Assembly (NCBI RefSeq): GCF_001653715.1
Contig: NZ_LWHQ01000016.1
Location: 155,743-219,742 of the forward strand
DNA from: Methylobacterium platani
Lineage (GTDB): Bacteria; Pseudomonadota; Alphaproteobacteria; Rhizobiales; Beijerinckiaceae
DNA length: 64,000 nt
Direction of reading: 5' to 3'
This document shows positions 55,525 to 63,933 of this stretch, one piece after another (positions within the stretch are counted from its first letter, which is position 1; every line of letters starts with the position of its first letter). A program made the translations under genes and the position numbers. The notes beneath the pieces are model-generated. The model searched no databases. It saw nothing but the letters and a program-made list of their open reading frames with translations, and was not told the DNA's origin.

Positions 55525-56206
55525 GCAAAAATCTCCTATTCTTGACCGGGATTGATGCAAGCGAACAACATTTGATGAGATACGAATATCGATAATGGAA
55601 AACAGTTTTCCATGTAAATTTTCTTTCAAAACAACAACATAAAATCGGTCTGATTTATTGATGTCAGCGGATTGACACTGAATATAGACGTCTCATCGGT
55701 GCGTCAAGCGCGAGAAATGTTCGTATTTGTCTCACGATATGCATTGATACGCAGGGGAAGATTTTTAAGACGCAGAAGCAAATTCGTGCCCATCGGCACC
55801 GCGAAGGCCGGCAGGCGCTCTTGGGCGCCGCGACGTCCCAGAGCTGGGACGTCGCGGGCGTCACGGGATCTGCGGGTCGGAGGAGGCTGCCGCACTCGGG
55901 GCGAGGCCGACGGGGCGGCGCCGCGACTGCCGGCGCGGGGCGTCCGGCGCTGCGCGCCACGGTCCTCGGGGTCAGGCGCCGGGTCTCGCCCCGGGCGCTG
56001 CGGGGTCGGTGGCAGGCGGTGTCGGCCGTGCAGGCTCCGGCCCACGACCAGGGGTCACGCGACGCGGCTGCGATCGAGCGTCGGGCGGGGTCCTCGGTCC
56101 GTCGAGCGACGATGCGGCGCGATCGACGAACCGGAAAGGGCGCCGTTCCGGGCCCTCGATCCCCGCGCGCCTTCGCATCGGCGCCAGGCTAAGGAGACCT
56201 CGCGGG
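55525..56206. promoter_or_regulatory. AT-rich promoter region, then gene-poor GC-rich DNA
   Basis: 55530-55780 is strongly AT-rich and lies upstream of the secreted coiled-coil gene; it should contain its promoter and may be the boundary of an imported segment. From 55800 to 56206 the DNA is GC-rich with open frames on both strands but no supported gene. Confidence 0.45.
55828..55857. repeat. Perfect 14-bp-stem hairpin
   Basis: CCGCGACGTCCCAG and CTGGGACGTCGCGG separated by AG. It lies where AT-rich DNA gives way to GC-rich DNA. No T-run, so more likely a repeat or protein site than a terminator. Confidence 0.6.
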
Positions 56207-56292
56207 CCTGGAGCGTTTCCCGACCAGGCGAATGCGGAACAATCAAAGACCGAGAGCGGCGCCCGATTGCACCGTGAGCGGGCGCCGCTCTA
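56207..56292. repeat. Dispersed palindromic repeat, shortened copy, at the end of the epimerase gene
   Basis: Shares CCTGGAGCGTTTCCCGAC, GAATGCGG and AATCAAAGACC with the fuller copy at 62596-62738 but lacks its middle. It ends in a perfect 12-bp stem (56253-56264 with 56280-56291, AGAGCGGCGCCC) that overlaps the stop codon of the leftward gene and may end transcription. Confidence 0.7.
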
Positions 56293-58224
56293 GCCCGCCC
56301 GGGAGAGGGCCGGCGCCTCGGAGCCTGCCCGCAGCAGGAAGTCCGGGATCGCCTCCCCGAACACCGCGTCCGCCGTCGCCCGGTCGTCGGCCGCGACCGC
56401 CGCCGCCAGCCGGTCGAGCCAGCCCTGAAGCTGGGGACGGTCGGCGAAGATCGGCTTGGCCGCCATCACGCCGTCGATCCCCTCCAAGTTCACCATCGGC
56501 TCGTCGCGGGCGAACAGGATCTCGTTCAGCCGCTCGCCCGGGCGGGCGCCGGTGACAACCACGTCGATGTCCTCGCCGGGCTCGAAGCCGGCGAGCCGGA
56601 TCATCCGCTCGGCGAGGTCGCGGATGCGCACCGGCTGGCCCATCTTGAGCACGTAGACGGCGGCGCGCTGGTCGCCGGCATTCGCGTCGCGCGCCTCGCG
56701 GTCGGCGTGGGAGGCGGCGGTCAGCACGAGGTCGGCGGCCTCGCGCACCGTCATGAAGTAGCGCACCATGTCGGGGTGGGTCAGCGTCACGGGACCGCCG
56801 CGGGCGATCTGCGCCTTGAACACCGGCACCACCGAGCCGACCGAGCCCAGCACGTTGCCGAAGCGCACCGCGACCAGGCGGGTGTCGTCGGGGGTGCGGC
56901 CGGCATCGAGGGCCTGGGCGTACATCTCGGCGAAGCGCTTGGTGACGCCGAGCTGCGAGACCGGCTCGATCGCCTTGTCGGTCGAGATCATCACGAGCGC
57001 CCGCGCGCCGGAAGCCAGCGTCGCGTCGGCGACGTTGACCGAGCCGAACACGTTGGTCTTGATGCCCTCGCTCCAGTCGCGCTCCAGGTAGGGCACCTGC
57101 TTCAGCGCGGCGGCGTGGAAGACGTAGTCGGGCCGGAAGTCCGCCAGCACCCGAAGGAGCCGGTCGCGGTCGCGGATGTCGGCGATGACGCCGGACACCG
57201 CGGCGTGGCCGGAGAGCCCGGGCCGGCTCAGCACCCCGTGCAGGGCGGGCTCGGAACTCTCCAGCACCAGCACGGCGCTCGCCCCGAAGGCCACCGCCCG
57301 GGCGCAGATCTCGGAGCCGATCGAGCCGCCCCCACCCGTGACGACGACCCGTCGCCCGGTCAGGAAATGCGCGAGCCGCGGCGTGTCGATCGCGACGGTC
57401 GGGCGCAGCAGCAGGTCCTCGATCTCGATCGGGGCGAGCTCGGCCCCGCGCCCGGCATCGCCGAGGCTCGTGACGCGCGCGAGCGGCAGGCCGAGGCGGC
57501 GCGCCCGCGCGATCAGCGCCTCGGGCTCGGCCTCGGGGGCGAGCGCGCTCGGCGTCGCGACGAGGCGGCGGATCGGCACGCCGCGGGCGGCCAGGCCGGC
57601 CACCACCTCCTCGAGGTCGGAGACGGCGCCGAGCACGGGCACGCCGCGCATGGTCTGGCCCTGTTCCTCGGCCCGGGGCGAGAGGATGCCCTTCGGGTCG
57701 AGCTTGCGCACGGCGCCCGATTCGATCGCGCGGAGCACCACCTCGATGTCGTGGCCGCGCCCGACCAGCAGGGTCGGGGTGCTGGCGGCCCGCGCCGCGC
57801 TCTGGCGCGAGCGGCTGTACTTCAGGTAGCGGAACGCCAGCCGCGGCCCGCCGAGCAGGAAGATCTGCAGGACGAAGTAGAGGCCGATGGCGATCTTGCC
57901 GAAGAAATAGATGCCGAACAGGGCCGGCGAGACCAGCACGTAGTCGAGCACGAGCAGCAGCAGCGTGAGCACCGCCACGGCGCGCACGATGTTGGCCAGG
58001 TCCGGCAGCGAGGCGAAGCGCCACTTGGTCCGGTAGAGCCCGAAGGCGCGGTAGACCAGCCCGGCGCAGGCCACGAAGGGCGGCAGCAGCACCGGCAGGT
58101 GGGTGACCCGCTCGGCCAGCAGCGGGCCGTCGAACCGGATCACGAAGGTGAGGAGCACGGCGAGGGCCGTCGCCACGAGGTCGTGGACGATGATCGTCGC
58201 GGTCTTGAGGATCTGTCTGCGCAT
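56290..58224 (-). CDS. Membrane-anchored nucleotide-sugar epimerase/dehydratase (FlaA1/CapD family)
   Basis: 644 residues. Four N-terminal transmembrane helices (about 10-130), a CoA-binding-like middle domain (TPTLLVGRGHDIEVVLRAIES...), then the SDR domain: GRRVVVTGGGGSIGSEI (about 298-314), HAAALKQVPYLERD, VMISTDKAIEPVSQLGVTKR and VRFGNVLGSVGSVVPVF. The conserved signature is kept except that the usual STDKAVNPTN-MG stretch reads IEPVSQLG. Members are UDP-GlcNAc 4,6-dehydratases or C4-epimerases that supply sugars for surface polysaccharide. Stop codon lies in a palindromic repeat. Confidence 0.93.
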   Translation of the reverse strand: MRRQILKTATIIVHDLVATALAVLLTFVIRFDGPLLAERVTHLPVLLPPFVACAGLVYRAFGLYRTKWRFASLPDLANIVRAVAVLTLLLLVLDYVLVSPALFGIYFFGKIAIGLYFVLQIFLLGGPRLAFRYLKYSRSRQSAARAASTPTLLVGRGHDIEVVLRAIESGAVRKLDPKGILSPRAEEQGQTMRGVPVLGAVSDLEEVVAGLAARGVPIRRLVATPSALAPEAEPEALIARARRLGLPLARVTSLGDAGRGAELAPIEIEDLLLRPTVAIDTPRLAHFLTGRRVVVTGGGGSIGSEICARAVAFGASAVLVLESSEPALHGVLSRPGLSGHAAVSGVIADIRDRDRLLRVLADFRPDYVFHAAALKQVPYLERDWSEGIKTNVFGSVNVADATLASGARALVMISTDKAIEPVSQLGVTKRFAEMYAQALDAGRTPDDTRLVAVRFGNVLGSVGSVVPVFKAQIARGGPVTLTHPDMVRYFMTVREAADLVLTAASHADREARDANAGDQRAAVYVLKMGQPVRIRDLAERMIRLAGFEPGEDIDVVVTGARPGERLNEILFARDEPMVNLEGIDGVMAAKPIFADRPQLQGWLDRLAAAVAADDRATADAVFGEAIPDFLLRAGSEAPALSRAG

Positions 58225-58391
58225 CGGGAGCCGGGCGCGGTATCGGCCGGGGCTTCCGCGGTGTCAACGCGGGGGGGGCGTCCGGCGTCTCGCGGCGGCG
58301 GGATTTGCCAAACGCCGCCGCTCCGCCATCTGGGCATACAGTCAGGGAGCATCGCGGCCGCGCGGTGCCGACAGGGAGGCCCCCGCGCCGC

Positions 58392-59486
58392 ATGCCCAGC
58401 CTCGCCTTCTACGGCTCCAGCCTGCTCTCCGCCTACTGGAACGGTGCCGCCACCTATTACCGCGGCCTCATCCGCGACCTCGCCGGCCGGGGCTGGCGGA
58501 CGACCTTCTACGAGCCCGACGCCTTCGAGCGCCAGCAGCACCGCGACATCGACCCGCCGGATTGGGCCCGGGTCGTCGTCTACCCCGCCACCGAGGCGGC
58601 GGCCCGCGGGGTGATCGCCGAGGCGGCGCAGGCCGACGTGGTGGTGAAGGCCTCGGGCGTCGGCGTCTTCGACGACCTGCTGCTCGTCGAACTGGCTCGC
58701 ACCGCCCGGCCCGACGCGGTGCGGCTGTTCTGGGACGTCGACGCCCCGGCGACGCTCGCCGAGATCGGCGCCTCTCCCGACCATCCGATGCGGCGCGTCC
58801 TCCCGGATCTCGACCTCGTCCTGACCTATGGCGGCGGGCCGCCGGTGGTCGAGGCCTATCGGGGCTTCGGCGCGCGCGACTGCGTGCCGATCTACAACGC
58901 GCTCGATCCCGACACCCACCACCCGGTGCCGGCCGAGGCACGGTTCTCCGCCGACCTCGCCTTCCTGGGCAACCGGCTGCCCGACCGGGAGGCGCGGGTC
59001 GAGGCGTTCTTCCTGAACCCCGCCGCGGGCTTGCCGGAGCGGCGCTTCCTCATCGGCGGCAACGGCTGGGAGTGGCGGGGCCTGCCGGAGAACGTGCGCC
59101 GCATCGGCCACGTGCCGACCGCCGACCACAACGCCTTCAACACCTCGCCCCGCGCGGTGCTCAACATCGCCCGCGACTCGATGGCGGCCACCGGCTGGTC
59201 GCCGGCGACCCGGGTGTTCGAGGCCGCCGGGGCCGGCGCCTGCCTCATCACCGATGCCTGGACCGGGCTCGAGATGTTCCTGAAGGAGGGCGAGGAGGTG
59301 CTGGTCGCCCGCGACGGGCGCGACGTCGCCGCGCATGTCGAGGCGCTGGGCGAGGAGCGGGCGCGGGCGATCGGGCAGGCGGCGCGCCGGCGCATCCTCG
59401 GAGAGCACACCTACGCGCGCCGCGGCGCCGAGGTCGACGCGCGCTTACGCCGGGCGCTGGCCGCCCGCCGGGGGCATGCCGCGTGA
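58392..59486 (+). CDS. CgeB-like glycosyltransferase 1
   Basis: 364 residues from ATG 58392. LAFYGSSLLSAYWNGAATYYRGLIRDLAGRGWRTTFYEPD opens a GT-B fold of the CgeB/spore-maturation type. DLVLTYGGGPPVVEAYRGFGARDCVPIYNALDP, FLGNRLPDREARVEAFF and GWSPATRVFEAAGAGACLITDAWTGLEMFLKEGEEVLV follow; the last matches the C-terminal glyco_trans_1_2 domain. It overlaps the next, homologous gene by four bases. Donor and acceptor sugars unknown. Confidence 0.85.
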   Translation: MPSLAFYGSSLLSAYWNGAATYYRGLIRDLAGRGWRTTFYEPDAFERQQHRDIDPPDWARVVVYPATEAAARGVIAEAAQADVVVKASGVGVFDDLLLVELARTARPDAVRLFWDVDAPATLAEIGASPDHPMRRVLPDLDLVLTYGGGPPVVEAYRGFGARDCVPIYNALDPDTHHPVPAEARFSADLAFLGNRLPDREARVEAFFLNPAAGLPERRFLIGGNGWEWRGLPENVRRIGHVPTADHNAFNTSPRAVLNIARDSMAATGWSPATRVFEAAGAGACLITDAWTGLEMFLKEGEEVLVARDGRDVAAHVEALGEERARAIGQAARRRILGEHTYARRGAEVDARLRRALAARRGHAA

Positions 59487-60583
59487 GCCGGCCCCTCGAC
59501 CTCGTGGTGCTGGGCCTGAGCCTGTCCTCGTCCTGGGGCAACGGCCACGCCACCACCTACCGGGCGCTGCTGCGGGCCTTCGCGGAGCGCGGCCACCGGG
59601 TGACGTTCCTCGAGCGCGACGTGCCCTGGTACGCCGCCCATCGCGACCTCGCGGAACCCGGCTACTGCGACCTCGTGCTCTACCGCGACCTCGCCGGGCT
59701 CGTGGCGCTGATGCCGCGGCTTCGCGCCGCCGACGCGGTGATGGTCGGCTCCTACGTGCCCGACGGCGTCGCGGTCGGCGAGATGGCGATCCGGGCCGCG
59801 CACGGATCGAGGAAGATCGCCGCCTTCTACGACATCGACACTCCGGTGACGCTGGCCAAGCTCGCCCGCGGCGACCACGAATACCTGACGCCGGACCTGA
59901 TCCGATCCTACGACCTCTATCTCTCCTTCACCGGCGGCCCGACCCTGGCGCGGCGCGAGTGCGCGCACGGCGCGCCGATGGCCCGGGCGCTCTACTGCTC
60001 GGTCGATCCGGAGCATTACGCGCCGCAGGACGGACCGCTGCGCTACGACCTGAGCTATCTCGGCACCTACAGCCCCGACCGGCAGCCGACCCTGGAGCGG
60101 CTCCTGATCGAGCCCGCCCGCCGCGCGCCGCAGCGGCGCTTCGCCGTCGCCGGGCCGCAATATCCGGACGACATCGCCTGGCCGGAGAACGTCGCGCGCC
60201 TCGACCATGTCGGCCCCGCCGACCACCCGGCCTTCTACGCGGCCAGCCGCTACACCCTGAACGTCACCCGGGCCGACATGATCGCCGCCGGCTACAGCCC
60301 GAGCGTGCGCCTGTTCGAGGCCGCCGCCTGCGGCACGCCGCTGATCTCGGATGCCTGGGACGGCCTCGGCACCGTGCTCGAACCCGGCCGCGAGATCCTG
60401 GTGGCCGACGGGCCCGAGGCGGTGCTGGCGATCCTCGACCGGCGCGACGAGGCCGCCCGGACCGCGCAGGCCCGGGCCGCGCGGGACCGGGTGCTCGCCC
60501 GCCACACCGCCGCCTGCCGGGCGGCGGAGCTCGAATCCGCCCTGCGCGAGGCCGGGGCTGGCGGGCTCCGCCCCGCACCCTAA
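59483..60583 (+). CDS. CgeB-like glycosyltransferase 2
   Basis: 366 residues from a GTG at 59483 that overlaps the previous stop (GTGA). Same architecture as its neighbour: VVLGLSLSSSWGNGHATTYRALLRAFAERGHRVTFLERDVPWY, then LYLSFTGGPTLARREC, LSYLGTYSPDRQPTLERLL and GYSPSVRLFEAAACGTPLISDAWDGL. The shared Ser-Ser-x-W/Y-x-N-G opening and AA-G-x-LISDAW motif show the two arose by duplication and divergence. Likely consecutive transfer steps on one glycan. Confidence 0.85.
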   Translation: MSRPLDLVVLGLSLSSSWGNGHATTYRALLRAFAERGHRVTFLERDVPWYAAHRDLAEPGYCDLVLYRDLAGLVALMPRLRAADAVMVGSYVPDGVAVGEMAIRAAHGSRKIAAFYDIDTPVTLAKLARGDHEYLTPDLIRSYDLYLSFTGGPTLARRECAHGAPMARALYCSVDPEHYAPQDGPLRYDLSYLGTYSPDRQPTLERLLIEPARRAPQRRFAVAGPQYPDDIAWPENVARLDHVGPADHPAFYAASRYTLNVTRADMIAAGYSPSVRLFEAAACGTPLISDAWDGLGTVLEPGREILVADGPEAVLAILDRRDEAARTAQARAARDRVLARHTAACRAAELESALREAGAGGLRPAP

Positions 60584-60643
60584 AAATACTGATACCCTGT
60601 ATCGCAACGACGGTCCGAGGCACCGCGTTGTGTGCGGGTCGGG

Positions 60644-60664
60644 TCCGGGAACAATGATCCCGGA
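60644..60664. repeat. Hairpin in the gap before the UDP-glucuronate decarboxylase gene
   Basis: TCCGGGA and TCCCGGA with a 7-base loop. Lies 66 bases before the next start codon; role unknown. Confidence 0.35.
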
Positions 60665-60730
60665 TTCGCGAGGCGCGGGAGGCGTCCCGGGCGGGTCCGC
60701 CCCGCCCGGCCAGGCAAGAGGATCGACCGC

Positions 60731-61756
60731 ATGAGACACCGCGAGAGCACGCTCGTCCTGGTCGCCGGCGGCGCGGGGTTCCTGGGGTCTCATCTCTGCG
60801 ACCGGTTGCTCGCCGAAGGGCACGAGGTCGTCTGCCTCGACCATTTCGGCACCGGGCGGCGGCGCAACCTGCGCCACCTCGAGCGCGAGCCGCGCTTCGA
60901 CCTCGTCACCCACGACGTGATCCAGCCGCTGCCGGCCCGCCTGAGGCGCCAGCGCTTCTCCCGGATCTACAACCTCGCCTGCCCGGCCTCGCCGCCGCAT
61001 TACCAGGCCGACCCGGAGCACACGCTGCTCACCAGCGTGCTCGGCACCCGGCACCTGCTGCTGGCGGCCGAGGAGGGCGGCGCGCGCCTGCTCCAGGCCT
61101 CGACCTCCGAGATCTACGGCGACCCGGAGATGCACCCGCAAGCCGAGGGCTACTGGGGCCACGTGAACCCGACGGGGCCGCGCGCCTGCTACGACGAGGG
61201 CAAGCGGGCCGCCGAGACCCTGTGCGCCGACTACGCCCGGGCCGGGCGCGTCGCCGTGCGGGTGGCGCGCATCTTCAACACCTACGGGCCGCGGATGCGC
61301 GCCGATGACGGGCGGGTGGTCTCGAACGTGATCTGCCAGGCGCTCGCCGGCGACGACATCACGGTCTACGGCGACGGCAACCAGACGCGCTCGTTCTGCT
61401 ACGTCGACGACCTGATCGACGGCCTGCACCGGCTGATGGAGCACGATCCGGACCGGCGCGACATCGGCGCGGTCAATCTCGGCAACCCGGTCGAGCTGAC
61501 GGTGTCGGACCTGGTGCGCCGGGTCCTGGCGATGACCGGCTCGCCCTCCTCGGTGGTCCACCACCCGCTCCCTGTCGACGATCCGCGCCGGCGCCGGCCC
61601 GACATCGCCCGCGCCTGCGAGATCCTCGGCTGGGCGCCGCGGGTGCCGCTGGAGCAGGGCCTGCGCGCCACGGTGCTGTGGTTCTCCGACGAGGCCGAGG
61701 ACGGCCCGCGGGCGACCGCGCGGCCGGGGCTCGCCGTGCCGGCGGCCCTGGCCTGA
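60731..61756 (+). CDS. UDP-glucuronate decarboxylase (UDP-xylose synthase) family SDR
   Basis: 341 residues from ATG 60731 with AAGAGGA upstream. NAD+ motif VAGGAGFLGSHLCDRLL (about 11-27), then LACPASPPHYQADPEHTLLTSVLGT, ASTSEIYGDPEMHPQAEGYWGHVNPTGPRACYDEGKRAAE (catalytic Tyr and Lys of YxxxK) and RIFNTYGPRM. The SPPHYQ and EGYWGHVNP blocks are specific for UXS enzymes. It converts UDP-glucuronate to UDP-xylose, or possibly to the 4-keto intermediate, supplying pentose for the local glycan. Confidence 0.92.
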   Translation: MRHRESTLVLVAGGAGFLGSHLCDRLLAEGHEVVCLDHFGTGRRRNLRHLEREPRFDLVTHDVIQPLPARLRRQRFSRIYNLACPASPPHYQADPEHTLLTSVLGTRHLLLAAEEGGARLLQASTSEIYGDPEMHPQAEGYWGHVNPTGPRACYDEGKRAAETLCADYARAGRVAVRVARIFNTYGPRMRADDGRVVSNVICQALAGDDITVYGDGNQTRSFCYVDDLIDGLHRLMEHDPDRRDIGAVNLGNPVELTVSDLVRRVLAMTGSPSSVVHHPLPVDDPRRRRPDIARACEILGWAPRVPLEQGLRATVLWFSDEAEDGPRATARPGLAVPAALA

Positions 61757-61830
61757 CGCGACCGCCGCGTTGCGGCCCCGCCCGCCCCTGAGCTAAGCCG
61801 GCCCCGACCTCGCGCGGGAGCCCATGTGCC

Positions 61831-62595
61831 ATGCAGACCTTCGACTCGGACGGCGTCCCGATCGCCTATCTCGACGTCCCACAGAGGGAGGGCGCCGGGG
61901 AGCCGATCCTGCTCATCCACGGCTTCGCGTCGAACCACGCCGTCAACTGGGTCAACACCTCCTGGGTGCGCAGCCTGACCGGGGCCGGGCGGCGGGTGAT
62001 CGCGCTGGACAATCGCGGCCACGGCCGGAGCGGCAAGCTCTACGAGCCGGAGGCCTACGGCTCCGACCTGATGGCCGAGGATGCCCGCCGGCTCCTCGAC
62101 CACCTGGACATCCCCCGCGCCGACGTGATGGGCTACTCGATGGGCGCGCGGATCACCGCCTTCCTGGCCCTCGCCCATCCGGACCGCGTCCGTTCGGTCG
62201 TGCTCGGGGGGCTGGGCATCCACCTCGTCGAGGGGCGGGGGCTGCCGGCCGGCATCTCGGAGGCGATGGAGGCGCCCTCGCGCGACGCCGTCACCGATCC
62301 GACGGCGCGGATGTTCCGGGTCTTCGCCGAATCGACCGGCAGCGACCTCAGGGCGCTTGCCGCCTGCATGCGCGGCTCGCGCCAGACCCTGTCGCGGGCC
62401 GAGGTCGCGCAGATCGAGGTGCCGGTGCTGGTGGCGGTCGGCACCACCGACACGGTGGCGGGGTCCGGCCCCGCGCTCGCCGCCCTGATCCCGGAGGCGA
62501 AGGCCCTCGACATCCCCAACCGCGACCACAACCTCGCCGTCGGCGACAAGGTGCACAAGGCCGGCGTGCTGGAGTTCCTCGACGCGCGGCCCTGA
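61831..62595 (+). CDS. Alpha/beta hydrolase
   Basis: 254 residues from ATG 61831. LLIHGFASNHAVNWVNTSWV (oxyanion loop), IALDNRGHGRS, nucleophile elbow VMGYSMGARITAFLA with serine about residue 101, an acidic residue in GTTDTVAG and the final histidine in NRDHNLAVGD. This set is complete, so an active esterase or lipase-like enzyme is expected. 3-oxoadipate enol-lactonase and AHL-lactonase-like hydrolases share this general form; the nearby quorum-sensing genes make the latter worth noting, but no specific evidence supports it. Cytoplasmic. Confidence 0.88.
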   Translation: MQTFDSDGVPIAYLDVPQREGAGEPILLIHGFASNHAVNWVNTSWVRSLTGAGRRVIALDNRGHGRSGKLYEPEAYGSDLMAEDARRLLDHLDIPRADVMGYSMGARITAFLALAHPDRVRSVVLGGLGIHLVEGRGLPAGISEAMEAPSRDAVTDPTARMFRVFAESTGSDLRALAACMRGSRQTLSRAEVAQIEVPVLVAVGTTDTVAGSGPALAALIPEAKALDIPNRDHNLAVGDKVHKAGVLEFLDARP

Positions 62596-62738
62596 CTGGA
62601 GCATTTTTCGACGAAGCGGCAGAATCAGAGACCTGGAGCATTTTCCGACGAAGTGGATACCGGTTCGTCTCAGAAAATGCGGCAAAATCAAAGACCTGGA
62701 GAGCTTCGCGATTGCAACGCGATCGTGAAGTGCTCTAG
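62596..62738. repeat. Dispersed palindromic intergenic repeat, fullest copy
   Basis: Two head-to-tail partial units (CTGGAGCATTTTTCGACGAAG at the start, then CTGGAGCATTTTCCGACGAAG). GTGGATACCGGTTCGTCTC, AAAATGCGGCAAAATCAAAG and a closing hairpin GAGCTTCGCGAT...ATCGTGAAGTGCTC ending CTAG follow. This is a Rhizobiales-type intergenic element. Diverged copies are at 26011-26065 and 56207-56292. Confidence 0.8.
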
Positions 62739-62766
62739 ACCCCCGGGTCGCGTCGCCGGCCCCGGT

Positions 62767-62790
62767 ATTTCCTGGTAGATTTCCTGGTAG
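62767..62790. repeat. Perfect 12-bp tandem duplication
   Basis: ATTTCCTGGTAG occurs twice without a gap, about 70 bases before the luxR-type start. It is followed by a 9-bp-stem hairpin. Confidence 0.6.
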
Positions 62791-62798
62791 ACATGGGC

Positions 62799-62820
62799 AC
62801 CCGCCGGGTATCCGGCGGGT
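62799..62820. promoter_or_regulatory. Hairpin in the leader of the luxR-type gene
   Basis: ACCCGCCGG and CCGGCGGGT with loop GTAT. Its place 38 bases before the likely start favours a leader element or attenuator-like hairpin. It also argues that the in-frame ATG at 62793 is not the real start. Confidence 0.45.
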
Positions 62821-62858
62821 TGTCGCGCGAGATCATCGGGAACGGACGGCGCTGCGAG

Positions 62859-63596
62859 ATGGCGGTGATCGGGCAGGTCACCCTGGACCTCGTCCAGGAC
62901 GTGAAGGCGGCGCGCAGCGCGGCCGAGATCACCGCGGTGCTGACCCGGGCCGGCGGCCTCTTCGGCTACGAGCGCTTCGCCATCGCCGGCGTGCCCCAGA
63001 GCGCGGGCGAGAACCTGCCCGACCGGCTCCTGCTGATGCACTGGCCGGCCGAATGGGCGACCCGCTACGTCGAGCGGGCCTACGTCCAGCACGATCCGGT
63101 GATGGCGCATGTGCGGCGCACCACCACGCCGTTCCTGTGGTCGGAGGTCCCCGTGGACCGCGACGCCGTCCTGGCGCGGCGGATCATGGACGAGGCCCCG
63201 GACTTCGGCCTCGGCGACGGCTTCTGCGTACCGATCCACGACGTCGACGGCACCGAGAGCGCCGCCTCGTTCGGCGCCCCGCGGATGGACCTCTCGGACG
63301 AAGCCCGGGCCGGCCTGCACCTCCTGGCGATCTACGCCCACCTCGCCTCGCGCAGCCTCGGCCCCGCCGTCCCGGCGCGGCCCGGCCGTCCCGGCGGGCC
63401 CGCCCGCTGCACCCGGCGCGAGATCGAGTGCATCCGGTGGGCCGCCGCCGGCAAGACCGGCTGGGAGACCTCCGAGATCCTGTCCCTGTCGCAGCGCACG
63501 GTTGAGGATTACCTGCGCAACGCCGCCCGCAAGCTCGGCGCCGTCAACCGGGTCCAGCTCGTCGCCCAGGCGATGCGCGAGGGGCTGATCGATTAG
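62859..63596 (+). CDS. LuxR-family acyl-homoserine-lactone regulator
   Basis: 245 residues from ATG 62859 (MAVIGQVTLDLVQDVKAARS); the ATG at 62793 is an alternative. Autoinducer-binding domain: YERFAIAGVPQ, MHWPAEWATRYVERAYVQHDPVMAHV (the conserved Trp/Tyr/Asp ligand residues), and FLWSEV with GDGFCVPIHDVDG. C-terminal LuxR HTH: LTRREIE-type region CTRREIECIRWAAAGKTGWETSEILSLSQRTVEDYLRNAARKLGAVNRVQLVAQAMREG. A luxI-type gene begins 337 bases downstream, so this is a complete quorum-sensing pair cut by the window edge. It would control the synthase and perhaps the adjoining polysaccharide genes. Confidence 0.93.
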   Translation: MAVIGQVTLDLVQDVKAARSAAEITAVLTRAGGLFGYERFAIAGVPQSAGENLPDRLLLMHWPAEWATRYVERAYVQHDPVMAHVRRTTTPFLWSEVPVDRDAVLARRIMDEAPDFGLGDGFCVPIHDVDGTESAASFGAPRMDLSDEARAGLHLLAIYAHLASRSLGPAVPARPGRPGGPARCTRREIECIRWAAAGKTGWETSEILSLSQRTVEDYLRNAARKLGAVNRVQLVAQAMREGLID

Positions 63597-63862
63597 GGCA
63601 GCGCATCGGCGCGCGGCGGCGAAGACGATCGCGCCCTCCCGTCCGTCCTGACGTTGATGGCCGGCAGAGGCATTGCCGCCGGAAGTCGGTCCCGACCGCC
63701 TTCCGCAGCGTCCGATCGTCCCGCGTCGCCGGATGATCGCATCTTGAGTTGCAGGGCATCCGGACGCGGCACGAGAATTTCCATTTCAATCTTGCGGAGA
63801 TGGGAGGAAATATCACCTATTTTTTCGTCATTCTAAGTCATTGCCACGTCGGGCTAGGCATC

Positions 63863-63876
63863 CCGTAAATTTACGG
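63863..63876. promoter_or_regulatory. Lux-box candidate, palindrome CCGTAAATTTACGG
   Basis: Perfect 14-base palindrome, 57 bases upstream of the luxI start codon and downstream of luxR, in AT-rich text. Position and symmetry fit an operator for the LuxR protein encoded just upstream. The 260 bases between luxR and this site contain no gene I recognise. Confidence 0.6.
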
Positions 63877-63933
63877 TCTATCTCATTCTAGGTTCAAAGA
63901 TCATGAAGGGCGCCAGAGCAAGGAGCCCTGATC

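Noticed and set aside
55525..55629. ATG-started longer form of the secreted coiled-coil protein
   Set aside because: No ribosome-binding site; the TTG at 55524 has AGGAG at good spacing and gives a standard signal peptide.
55672..56277. 201-codon rightward frame upstream of the epimerase gene end
   Set aside because: Crosses the AT-rich promoter region, a perfect hairpin and a dispersed repeat; low-complexity Arg/Gly/Ala translation.
62793..62858. Earlier ATG for the LuxR-type gene
   Set aside because: Would place a stable hairpin in the coding region and add 22 residues not seen at the start of LuxR domains.
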